Shown: one piece after another, positions 36,307 through 43,927 of the stretch
Layout: each line of letters opens with the position of its first letter
How positions within the stretch are numbered: position 1 is the first letter of the stretch
Source of the DNA: JALORV01 sp963766365
GTDB taxonomy: Bacteria; Pseudomonadota; Gammaproteobacteria; Burkholderiales; Burkholderiaceae_F
Length of the DNA stretch: 64,000 nucleotides
Assembly: GCA_963766365.1 (NCBI GenBank)
Contig: CAVXZK010000005.1
Coordinates: 62,001-126,000, forward strand
Direction: 5' to 3'
The notes under the pieces: generated by a model
What the model was told of the DNA's origin: nothing
The model's input: the letters and a program-made list of their open reading frames with translations, nothing else
Databases searched by the model: none
Translations under genes and position numbers: made by a program

Positions 36307-36966
36307 TCAGCTCTTGAGGTATTCCGCAGCAAGCTGCTCGAACAACTCGCGCGACTGTCCGGTCAGGTAGGGGGCCGTCAGGGCCATCACCTGGTAGCAC
36401 CCGCGCTGCAGCGCCGCTCCGACGACTTCGGGCTCATTGAAGCGGCGCGGGTCCAGCACGTAGGAGTAGGACAACCAGTAAGTCGCGACCACGACCATGT
36501 TGGTGGCCAGCGCCTCGATCTCGCGGGCTCCGGCCTGCAGCTCACCGGCCTTCGCCAGCCCATCACAGAGGCCGCGTGCGACCTTGACCTTCTGCGTCAG
36601 CAACTGCTTGAACTTCAGTTCCAGCGTGCGGTTGTTGGCCAGCAGGTTGTTGAGGTCGCGGTAGAAGAAGCGGTACTTCCAGATCAGCTCGAAGAGCACG
36701 TGCAGGAACAGCCAGGCGTCCTCGACGTTCGGTTCGCGCTCGGTGGGCAGCGCCAGCAGCTTGTCGATCTCCCGCTCGAACTGCTGGAAGATGCAGTTGA
36801 TGATGTCGTCTTTGTTCTTGAAGTGGTAATACAGGTTGCCGGGGGAGATGTTCATCTCCTCGGCGATCAGCGTCGTGTTGACGTTCGGCTCGCCGAAGTC
36901 ATTGAACAGGCGCAAGGCCAGTTCGAGAATGCGTTCGCGCGTGCGGCGCGGCGGCTTGCGTTCCAT
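36307..36966 (-). CDS. TetR family transcriptional regulator
   Basis: 219 residues from ATG 36966; the longer reading upstream to 37059 runs back into the patatin gene end. The helix-turn-helix TTLIAEEMNISPGNLYYHFKNKDD is at about residues 31-54, and a ligand-binding helical domain follows. The sequence resembles TetR proteins near lipid or PHA genes in Betaproteobacteria. Patatin and phasin genes lie upstream on the same strand, so lipid or fatty acyl effectors are plausible but not shown. Confidence 0.88.
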   Translation of the reverse strand: MERKPPRRTRERILELALRLFNDFGEPNVNTTLIAEEMNISPGNLYYHFKNKDDIINCIFQQFEREIDKLLALPTEREPNVEDAWLFLHVLFELIWKYRFFYRDLNNLLANNRTLELKFKQLLTQKVKVARGLCDGLAKAGELQAGAREIEALATNMVVVATYWLSYSYVLDPRRFNEPEVVGAALQRGCYQVMALTAPYLTGQSRELFEQLAAEYLKS

Positions 36967-37028
36967 GGATTGCGCTTCAGGGCGGACCGGAGGTTCGGCC
37001 GCAAGAATAGCGCAGCGGGTGGGAAACC

Positions 37029-38297
37029 CTACGCGGCGGCTCCGGCGCAGCGCAACCAACGCTCGAGGTCGTCCAGTGTGTGCGTCAGCAGGCGGGTCGC
37101 GGCGGTCGTGGCGGTCTCACGCCAGATGCCCCGACTGCGACGCAGGCTCTTGACCAGCGTCATCTTCTCGTCCTGGAGCACATCGGTGCGGATCGTGACG
37201 CCGTGCCGTTCGAGCAGTGGGGTCAGCTCGTGACGGCGCTTCCACAGTTCCTCGCGGGTCTTCTGGTAGGCGTGCTCGCACAGCCGGCGCCGGCTCGAGT
37301 ACGAGAACAGGTTGGTGAAGAACATGTCGGCGTCAGCGCGGTTCGGTTCGAACAGCAGGATGTCCGTGTGCGGATACGCTGTCTTGTAGCGTTCCAGCCC
37401 AGCCCCAAGGCGCGAATGGATGATCGAACGGAACGTCTGCGCCAGCACGACGGGCAGACCACCCTCGACCAGTTTGTCCATATGGTGCTCGCGATCGCGC
37501 GTGCGGTGGTGAGGTGTTGAGTCGTACGGGACCAGGGGGTTGAGGCACAGCATCAGTTCGATGCCCTGGTCGAGGGCGACCGACGCGTGCAGCGTCTTGC
37601 GCAGCGCGCCGTCGACGAAATAACGACCCTCAATTTCCACCGGCGGGAAAAGGCCGGGCAGCGCCGCGGAGGCCTGAACGGCGCGCGAGATGGGCACGTG
37701 GTCCATGTCCGGGCTGCCGAAGGCCACCGACGAGCCTGTGTCCAGGTCAGTCGCCACCAGGTAGAGCTTGTGGGCCAGCCGTCTGAAGTCGTTGGTCCTG
37801 CCGGGCTGAGCGAAGATGGCGGACAGGTAGCGATCCACCTCGTCACCGCTGAAGACCCCGGTGGGGATGGCGCGGCCAAGGCGCTCGAATGCACTCATGA
37901 TCGTGCTGGCGCCCGCCAGGTAATGCCAGGCTGCGCTCACGGCCAACGGCGGCACCGACGCGAGCCGCTTGGCGTACTCCCGAAACGCCGGGCGCAGCAG
38001 GATCGAGGGCTCGAAGCGATCGGAGCTCTTCTCGCCTTCGATGAAGGCGCGCGACAACTGATGAGGGGTGATGCCGTTGGCGAGTGCGGCCGCAATGAAA
38101 CCGCCGGCACTTACACCGACATAGACGTCGGCGTCATTCAGGTCAAGGCCCTCGAGTGCTTCGGTAAGCGCGGCCAGGGCGCCGATCTCGTAGATCGCAC
38201 CCAGCGGGCCGCCGCCCGCGAGGGCGAGGCCGACGCGCGGCTGGCGCGGCGCTGCGGCGGGTCGCGTGCGGGAAGTGGAAACAATGCGCCGAGTCAT
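37029..38297 (-). CDS. Patatin-like phospholipase
   Basis: 422 residues. The oxyanion segment ALAGGGPLGAIYEIGAL is at about residues 25-41, the nucleophile motif GVSAG near residue 61 and the catalytic Asp in VDGALR near residue 228, together a Ser-Asp dyad. No signal peptide, so probably cytoplasmic or membrane-associated. Family members cleave acyl esters of phospholipids; some act on PHA or neutral lipids. The neighbours (phasin, acyl reductase, TetR) fit a lipid-storage role. Confidence 0.88.
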   Translation of the reverse strand: MTRRIVSTSRTRPAAAPRQPRVGLALAGGGPLGAIYEIGALAALTEALEGLDLNDADVYVGVSAGGFIAAALANGITPHQLSRAFIEGEKSSDRFEPSILLRPAFREYAKRLASVPPLAVSAAWHYLAGASTIMSAFERLGRAIPTGVFSGDEVDRYLSAIFAQPGRTNDFRRLAHKLYLVATDLDTGSSVAFGSPDMDHVPISRAVQASAALPGLFPPVEIEGRYFVDGALRKTLHASVALDQGIELMLCLNPLVPYDSTPHHRTRDREHHMDKLVEGGLPVVLAQTFRSIIHSRLGAGLERYKTAYPHTDILLFEPNRADADMFFTNLFSYSSRRRLCEHAYQKTREELWKRRHELTPLLERHGVTIRTDVLQDEKMTLVKSLRRSRGIWRETATTAATRLLTHTLDDLERWLRCAGAAA

Positions 38298-38355
38298 GGC
38301 GCCTTTGTCGACAAGGCTATCTGGCCAGTCTCAGGCCCCCGCGGGCGCGTCTGCC

Positions 38356-38384
38356 AACCCGGTTCAGCGATGCTGAACCGGGTT
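38356..38384 (-). terminator. Perfect 13-bp hairpin between phasin and patatin genes
   Basis: AACCCGGTTCAGC (38356-38368) pairs exactly with GCTGAACCGGGTT (38372-38384) around GAT. It lies after the phasin stop on the minus strand and before the patatin gene. No T-run follows, so it may act as an RNA 3'-end stabiliser or a partial terminator. Confidence 0.65.
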
Positions 38385-38431
38385 GACGCGGCCGCGAGCC
38401 GCCGGGGGGCGGCTGCGGATGGGCAGGGTGC

Positions 38432-38890
38432 TTAAGCAGCCTTGCGGGCGCGTTTGGCCGGGGCCTTGGCGGGGCGCGCCTTGGTCAGCGTGCCGACGCT
38501 GCGAGTCAGTTCCTCGACGCGTTTGGTCAGGGCAGCGATTTCCTTGTTGGTCGGAACGCCGAGTCGGGTCAGCGCGCGCTCGACACGGGCTTCAAACACG
38601 GTCTCGAGCTTGTCCCAGGTGCCGTTGGCCTGCTTCTGCAGTCCGGCTGCCACTTTCGTCACTTTTGCCGTCACGTCGTTGACCTTGTCTTCGGTGACCT
38701 TCATCGTCCGCTTCTGGATGCTGGTGCCCTCGCGCACCAGCGCCTTGAACACCTTCTGGCCTTCTTCCTGCGCCTTGGCAAAGGCGCCGAGGCCCGCCAG
38801 CCAGATCTCCTGCGCCGAGTCCTTGACCGCGGCGCGCAGTTGACTTTCGCTCGACTGCTTCTCGGCCATTGCCTTGAGCTTCCTGACCAT
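38432..38890 (-). CDS. Phasin / PHA granule-associated protein (PhaI/PhaF-like)
   Basis: 152 residues from ATG 38890 (AGGGAG six bases upstream). SAQEIWLAGLGAFAKAQEEG is the hallmark of the PhaI/PhaF phasin group. A coiled-coil-like middle is followed by an Ala/Lys-rich tail (KAPAKRARKAA) that resembles the DNA-binding tails of PhaF proteins. It coats polyhydroxyalkanoate granules and may tether them to the nucleoid. Divergent from the acyl reductase gene, with 165 bases between. Confidence 0.87.
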   Translation of the reverse strand: MVRKLKAMAEKQSSESQLRAAVKDSAQEIWLAGLGAFAKAQEEGQKVFKALVREGTSIQKRTMKVTEDKVNDVTAKVTKVAAGLQKQANGTWDKLETVFEARVERALTRLGVPTNKEIAALTKRVEELTRSVGTLTKARPAKAPAKRARKAA

Positions 38891-39055
38891 TCTCACTCCC
38901 TCGCGAACAGTTGAACTGATGGCCGAAGTCTAGGAGTGGCTGCACGCCCGGCACAACAAACTGCATAGAGCCTCGGCTCTAGCGTGCGCAACGCTGGCGC
39001 TACACTGCCGCGAGATTCGTACAGCGAACACCATCCCGCCCGTAGGAGACATCCG

Positions 39056-41062
39056 ATGACGTACTTCGTCACCGGCGCCACCGGTTTCATCGGCAAGCGC
39101 CTGGTCAAGAAACTGCTCGCCCGCCGTGGCACCACCGTCTACTTTCTCGTCCGCAAGGAGAGTCTGGACAAGGTTCCGGCGCTGCTGGAGTACTGGGAGG
39201 CAACACCCGAGCGCGCCGTGGCGGTCATTGGTGACCTTGCGAAGCCGCTGCTGGGGCTGACGAAGGCAGACCAGAAGAAGCTGGCCGGCAAGATCAAGCA
39301 CTTCTTCCACCTGGCCGCGGTGTACGACCTGAAGGCCGACGCCGACAGCCAGATCGTCGCCAACATCGACGGCACCAGGAACGCGGTCGCGCTGGCCAAC
39401 GAGATCAAGGTCGGCGTGTTTCAGCACGCCTCCTCGATTGCCGCGGCGGGGATGTACGAGGGCGTGTTCCGCGAGGACATGTTCGACGAGGCCGAGGGCC
39501 TCGATCACCCGTACTTCGCGACCAAGCACGACTCCGAGAAGATTGTCCGGAAGGAATGCAAGATGCCTTGGCGGGTTTACCGCCCGGGGCTGGTCGTCGG
39601 TGACAGCCACACCGGCGAGATGGACAAGATCGACGGGCCGTACTACTTCTTCAAGCTGATCCAGCGAATGCGGAGCCTCCTGCCACCGTGGATGCCGGCA
39701 GTCGGCATCGAAGGCGGGCGCATCAATATCGTGCCGGTGGACTTCGTCGTCGACGCGATCGACCACATTTCCCACGCAAAAGAGGGCAACAAGAAGGCAT
39801 TCCACCTGGTCGATCCGACGCCGTATCGCGTCGGTGACGTGCTCAACATCTTTGCCAAGGCGGCACACGCGCCGCAGTTCTCGCTGCGCGTGAATGCGGC
39901 ACTCCTGGGCTTCATCCCGAGCAGCGTCAAGAAGGGATTGCTTTCGTTGACGCCGGTGCGGCGCATCCGAAATGCCGTGATGAAGGATCTTGGTTTGCCC
40001 GACGACATCATCAACTTCGTCAATTACCCGACACGCTTCGACGCGCGCGAGGCGACGGCCGCATTGAAGGGCACGGGCATCAGCTGCCCGCGGCTGGACG
40101 ACTACGCCTACCGGCTGTGGGATTACTGGGAGCGCAACCTCGATCCCGATCTGTTCATCGACCGGACGCTGAAGGGACAAGTCCAGGGAAAGGTGGTCGT
40201 GATCACCGGCGGCTCGTCCGGCATTGGCCTCGCGGCGGCGCACAAGATCACGCAGGCTGGAGCCACGACGGTGATCATCGCCCGTGACCTGGCGAAGCTC
40301 GCTGCAGCGAAGAAGGAAATCGAGGATGGGCTCGGCGCCAACGAAAACGGCGGCAAGGTCGTCACTCACTCGGCGGATCTGGCCAGCAACGAAGGCGTCG
40401 ACAAGGCGACCACGTGGATCATCGAGACCTTTGGCGGCGCCGAGTTCCTGGTCAACAATGCCGGCCGCTCGATCCGCCGCGGCATCGAGTCGAGCTACGA
40501 CCGCTACCACGACTTCGAGCGCACGATGCAGGTCAACTACTTCGGCGCGCTGCGGATGACGATGGGGTTGCTGCCGCACATGACGGCGAAAAAGCGTGGC
40601 CATGTCATCAACATCTCGTCGATCGGCGTGCTGACCAACGCGCCACGCTTTTCGGCGTACGTCGCGTCCAAGGCTGCGCTGGACGCCTGGACGGCCTGCG
40701 CGTCGTCCGAGTTCGCCGATGCCGGCATCCGCTTCACGACGATCAACATGCCGCTGGTACGCACGCCGATGATCGCGCCGACCAAGCTGTACCAGAACGT
40801 GCCGACGCTGTCGCCGGAAGAAGCCGGCGACCTGATCGTGCGGGCGATCGTCTACAAGCCGGTGCGGATTGCCACGCGTCTGGGCATCTTCGGTGCCGTG
40901 CTGCACGCGCTGGCGCCACGCATCGCGCAGATCGTGATGAACACGACGTTCCGCATGTTCCCGGATTCGGATGCCGCGAAGGGCGCGAAGGAAGGTGAGA
41001 AGCCGAAGGCAACGGCCGACCAGATTGCATTCGCGAACCTGATGCGGGGGATACATTTCTGA
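39056..41062 (+). CDS. Bifunctional fatty acyl-CoA/ACP reductase forming fatty alcohol
   Basis: 668 residues, two fused NAD(P)H domains. The N-terminal extended SDR (about residues 1-370) starts TGATGFIGKRLVKKLL and has the catalytic YFATKHDSEK; the C-terminal classical SDR (about 375-640) has TGGSSGIGLA, NNAGRSIRRGI and YVASK. Length, domain order and many segments (HFFHLAAVYD, NIVPVDFVVDA, MFPDSDAAKGAKEGEKPK) closely match the Marinobacter enzyme Maqu_2507, which reduces acyl-CoA to fatty alcohol in two steps. Here it may feed wax-ester or alcohol synthesis; no wax synthase is in the window. ATG 39056 has TAGGAG upstream. Confidence 0.88.
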   Translation: MTYFVTGATGFIGKRLVKKLLARRGTTVYFLVRKESLDKVPALLEYWEATPERAVAVIGDLAKPLLGLTKADQKKLAGKIKHFFHLAAVYDLKADADSQIVANIDGTRNAVALANEIKVGVFQHASSIAAAGMYEGVFREDMFDEAEGLDHPYFATKHDSEKIVRKECKMPWRVYRPGLVVGDSHTGEMDKIDGPYYFFKLIQRMRSLLPPWMPAVGIEGGRINIVPVDFVVDAIDHISHAKEGNKKAFHLVDPTPYRVGDVLNIFAKAAHAPQFSLRVNAALLGFIPSSVKKGLLSLTPVRRIRNAVMKDLGLPDDIINFVNYPTRFDAREATAALKGTGISCPRLDDYAYRLWDYWERNLDPDLFIDRTLKGQVQGKVVVITGGSSGIGLAAAHKITQAGATTVIIARDLAKLAAAKKEIEDGLGANENGGKVVTHSADLASNEGVDKATTWIIETFGGAEFLVNNAGRSIRRGIESSYDRYHDFERTMQVNYFGALRMTMGLLPHMTAKKRGHVINISSIGVLTNAPRFSAYVASKAALDAWTACASSEFADAGIRFTTINMPLVRTPMIAPTKLYQNVPTLSPEEAGDLIVRAIVYKPVRIATRLGIFGAVLHALAPRIAQIVMNTTFRMFPDSDAAKGAKEGEKPKATADQIAFANLMRGIHF

Positions 41063-41070
41063 GCGTCGCT

Positions 41071-41110
41071 GTGTACGCGAATCCGACCTAGCCGGGATTC
41101 GCACGTGCAC
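41071..41110 (+). repeat. Dispersed hairpin element, copy 1
   Basis: Outer arms GTGTACGC (41071-41078) and GCACGTGCAC (41101-41110) flank an inner stem GAATCC/GGATTC (41079-41084, 41095-41100) with a ten-base loop. It starts nine bases after the acyl reductase stop. The same outer arms with a different, fully paired inner stem recur at 58676-58722 (inverted) and 63861-63893. Confidence 0.8.
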
Positions 41111-41128
41111 TTCTCCGAATGATGTGCG

Positions 41129-41148
41129 GGCCGCTCTTCGGAGCGGCC
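41129..41148. terminator. UUCG hairpin after the acyl reductase gene
   Basis: GGCCGCTC (41129-41136) and GAGCGGCC (41141-41148) enclose TTCG, a very stable tetraloop. No T-tract follows. It lies between convergent genes and is also the second hairpin of repeat copy 1. Confidence 0.65.
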
Positions 41149-41242
41149 GGGCGCGCGGCCCGAGTTCAACTGCTGGTAACGGCGAGGGCGTCGCGCGTGG
41201 CGGGCGCGCTAGCTTCGGGGAACGGTCGCTCAACGACTTCGA

Positions 41243-42112
41243 TTAGTTTCGCAGCACGTGATCGTTGTCGGTCATTGCGAGGTGACCGATGCGCTCGAAC
41301 CAGACGGCTTCGGCGCACGCCAGGATCTGGCCGTCGCGCGGCACCACCAGGTTGTCGTGCTGGCTCGCAAAGCAGACGAAGTCGACCGGCTCGTCGCTCT
41401 CGGCCAGTCCCCGGACGTAGTCGCAGGCCACGCGCATCTGGCGCGAGTTGTCGCCGTGGCCGAGGCGCGCGAAGAGTGTCCCGTGATGCGGGGTGTCAAT
41501 CGTGACCACGCGGGCGACCGCATGGTGGCCGTGGGCGCGCAGGTACGCACGCGCCACGAGTCCACCCATGCTGTGACAGACAAGGGTCACACGTTCGGCG
41601 CCCGATGCCGCGCGCAGGCGCTCGACGGCCGCGTGGACGATGTCCGTATAGCGATCAACGGCACCGAACACTGGCTCGAGGTTGACGGTCGCGCAGTTCC
41701 AGCGCTGCGCGAGGCCGCGGTCGATCAGCCACGGCCGCCACGTCGCGCGGTTGCACATGTAGCCGTGGACGAAGAGCACCGCGGGACGCAAGGCGTTGTG
41801 CACGACCCTCGGCTCGGGGAAGCCGGCGCGCCAAGGCTGATCGACGTTGAAGACCTTGAACGAGCGCCAGGTTTCGCCCCACCAGACACGGGCTAGCGCA
41901 AGCGGGTTGAGTCGCGCGACGGGTCGGCGATCGACCAACGCGCCGGTGGTGAATTCAATCGCGAGTGGTACGCCGTGGACTGCAAGCGGCAGCAGCGCCG
42001 CGACCGCGATCGCCAGCCAGGGCTCCATGTTTGCATGCAGGAGGGTCGCGGCCAATGCAACGGCCGCCGCCACCTCCAGGCCCGCCCCAATCCGCAGGAT
42101 GCGGGCCAGCAT
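41243..42112 (-). CDS. Membrane-anchored alpha/beta hydrolase, lipase-like
   Basis: 289 residues from ATG 42112. Two N-terminal membrane segments (about residues 10-27 and 31-51), then an alpha/beta hydrolase domain: VLFVHGYMCNRATW is the oxyanion strand, LVCHSMGGLVARAY has the nucleophile Ser (CHSMG in place of the usual GHSMG) and TIDTPHHGTLFARLG is typical of triacylglycerol lipase/EstA relatives. The catalytic Asp and His are probably in HDNLVVP and ERIGHLAM. Its ATG shares one base with the TGA of the preceding binding-protein gene. Substrate unknown. Confidence 0.83.
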   Translation of the reverse strand: MLARILRIGAGLEVAAAVALAATLLHANMEPWLAIAVAALLPLAVHGVPLAIEFTTGALVDRRPVARLNPLALARVWWGETWRSFKVFNVDQPWRAGFPEPRVVHNALRPAVLFVHGYMCNRATWRPWLIDRGLAQRWNCATVNLEPVFGAVDRYTDIVHAAVERLRAASGAERVTLVCHSMGGLVARAYLRAHGHHAVARVVTIDTPHHGTLFARLGHGDNSRQMRVACDYVRGLAESDEPVDFVCFASQHDNLVVPRDGQILACAEAVWFERIGHLAMTDNDHVLRN

Positions 42113-43920
42113 CAGCTGCGCATCGCCGCGTCTTGCGCGGTGTCGACGTCGACCCAGCTCCATTTGCGGCTGGTGAACGGATGCCGGCGAAAGCCCGTGA
42201 CCCACGGCTGGCACAGATCGACATTGACGCGGTGCATGTGCAGCATGTACGGCATGTAGGCGACCATCAGGCGGCCCGCCTCGTGCAGCAGCGCAAGGCG
42301 TTCCGGGCCGTCCGGCAACATGCGCTGCTGCTCGAACAGCTGATTGAACGCGGGAAGATTGAAGCGGGCGTCGTTGATCGATTGCATGTTCCCGCCGTAG
42401 GCCATGCCGAAGTTCGTGTCGCTGTCGGGCTGGCTGAGCTGCCAGCCGTAGCCCCACATCATCAGCTGCCCGGCCGTCGACAGCTTCACCAGCTCCGGCC
42501 ACTGGCCGACGCGGAACGTCGTGCGCAGGTTCAGTTCATTCATGAACTTGGTCCACAGCTCGTTCTGGCTGCGGTCGCGCTGCGTGCTGGTCGACGCGAT
42601 TTCGAGCGTCAACGGCTCGCCCTGCGGCGTCTCGCGCCAGCCGTCGCCGTTGCGGTCGAGGTAGCCGTAGGTGTCGAGCAGCGCCCGAGCGCGGGCGGGG
42701 TCGTACTCCGACATCGTCGTGCGGTAGGTCGGGTCGTAGCCCCAGGTGCCCGGAGAGAACGGCGACTGCGCCTGCACGCCGAAGCCGCTGAAGATGCTGC
42801 GGATGTACTGCTGGCCGTCGAACCCGAGCGCGATCGCGCGCCTCAGTGCCACCTTCTCGGGCGCATAGCCGCCGACCAGCGGATGCTCCATGTTGAAGTA
42901 GCTGAGCGTGACGTCCGACATCGGCGTGAACGCGGCTTTCACGCGCCGCTTTTCGAGAAACGGCGCAAGCCGGCGGTTCGGTGCGGCGACGCGCATCATG
43001 TCCGTCGGCACCGGATCGAGGATGTCGAGCTGTCCCTGAAGGAACGCGAGCCAGCGCGGCTGCGACTCCTCGATGACGGCAATCTCCACGCGGTCGACCA
43101 GTGGCACCCGGCGCCCCTGCAGCTGTTGCGTCTCCGCGGCGAGCGCCGGCGCATCGGCTGCGGCCTCGAAGTCGTACCGCTCGTCCCGGTAGGTCGGGTT
43201 GCGCTCGAGCACGATGCGCGAGGAGCGCGTCCATGCGGCCAGCCGGAACGGTCCCGTGCCGACCGGGTGCGCCATGATGTCGTCGCCGTACGCCTCGACC
43301 ACCTCGCGCGCCATGGCGCCAAACAGCGAGGCATCCGCGAAGTTGTAGATCATGCGCGGATTGGGCTCGGCAAGGCGGACCCGGAAGGTGTAGCGATCGA
43401 GCGTCTGCAGCCCTTCGACCGGGCTGTCGTAATCGAACGGTCGCCTGGACTTCAGCGCGGCGGCACGCAGTTCGGTCAGTCCGAGCACCTTGCTGTTCTC
43501 CAGCACGAACAGCATCGGGCTCTTCCAGCGCGGGTCGTAGATGCGCTTCCACGAATACACATAGTCGGCGGCCACCAGTTCGCGCGGCGTGCCCTTGAAC
43601 GCGGGGTCGTCCTGGAAGCGGACTCCGGGTCGCAGCCGGAAGGTGAAGGTCCGGAAGTCGGATGACACCTCCGGCATGGCTACGAGCGTATTTGCGCGCA
43701 GCCTTGCCGGCCGCGCCATGAAATCGAACTCGAGCGGCGCGTCGAGGATGTGGCTGATCACCGTGCGCGAGTAAAGGTCCTGCACCTGCGCTGGGTCGAA
43801 GCCGGTCTCGGCGGTGGGGAAGGCAACGCGCAGGGTCTTCGTGCCGGACATCGCCGCTGCCGGCCTTCCCGCAGTGGCAAGCGCCGCGGCCGGAGTCAGC
43901 AGGACATCGCGGCGCTGCAT
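42112..43920 (-). CDS. Peptide-type ABC transporter substrate-binding protein, copy 1
   Basis: 602 residues, SBP family 5. The N-terminus MQRRDVLLTPAAALATAG has a twin arginine and a hydrophobic stretch, suggesting Tat export. The motif ETGFDPAQVQDLYS starts the mature domain, and YLDRNGDGWRETPQG near residue 420 is a DxNxDG calcium-loop-like segment present in all four paralogues. It would bind a peptide or similar solute in the periplasm for the permeases encoded divergently at 49530. Seven bases separate it from copy 2. Confidence 0.88.
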   Translation of the reverse strand: MQRRDVLLTPAAALATAGRPAAAMSGTKTLRVAFPTAETGFDPAQVQDLYSRTVISHILDAPLEFDFMARPARLRANTLVAMPEVSSDFRTFTFRLRPGVRFQDDPAFKGTPRELVAADYVYSWKRIYDPRWKSPMLFVLENSKVLGLTELRAAALKSRRPFDYDSPVEGLQTLDRYTFRVRLAEPNPRMIYNFADASLFGAMAREVVEAYGDDIMAHPVGTGPFRLAAWTRSSRIVLERNPTYRDERYDFEAAADAPALAAETQQLQGRRVPLVDRVEIAVIEESQPRWLAFLQGQLDILDPVPTDMMRVAAPNRRLAPFLEKRRVKAAFTPMSDVTLSYFNMEHPLVGGYAPEKVALRRAIALGFDGQQYIRSIFSGFGVQAQSPFSPGTWGYDPTYRTTMSEYDPARARALLDTYGYLDRNGDGWRETPQGEPLTLEIASTSTQRDRSQNELWTKFMNELNLRTTFRVGQWPELVKLSTAGQLMMWGYGWQLSQPDSDTNFGMAYGGNMQSINDARFNLPAFNQLFEQQRMLPDGPERLALLHEAGRLMVAYMPYMLHMHRVNVDLCQPWVTGFRRHPFTSRKWSWVDVDTAQDAAMRS

Positions 43921-43927
43921 CGGAGGA

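Noticed and set aside
36699..36708. GCACGTGCAG inside the TetR gene
   Set aside because: Coding sequence without the matching GTGTACGC arm; chance similarity.
38930..41233. 767-codon open frame on the minus strand
   Set aside because: Antisense shadow of the acyl reductase gene in GC-rich DNA; composition is Arg/His-rich with no family motif.
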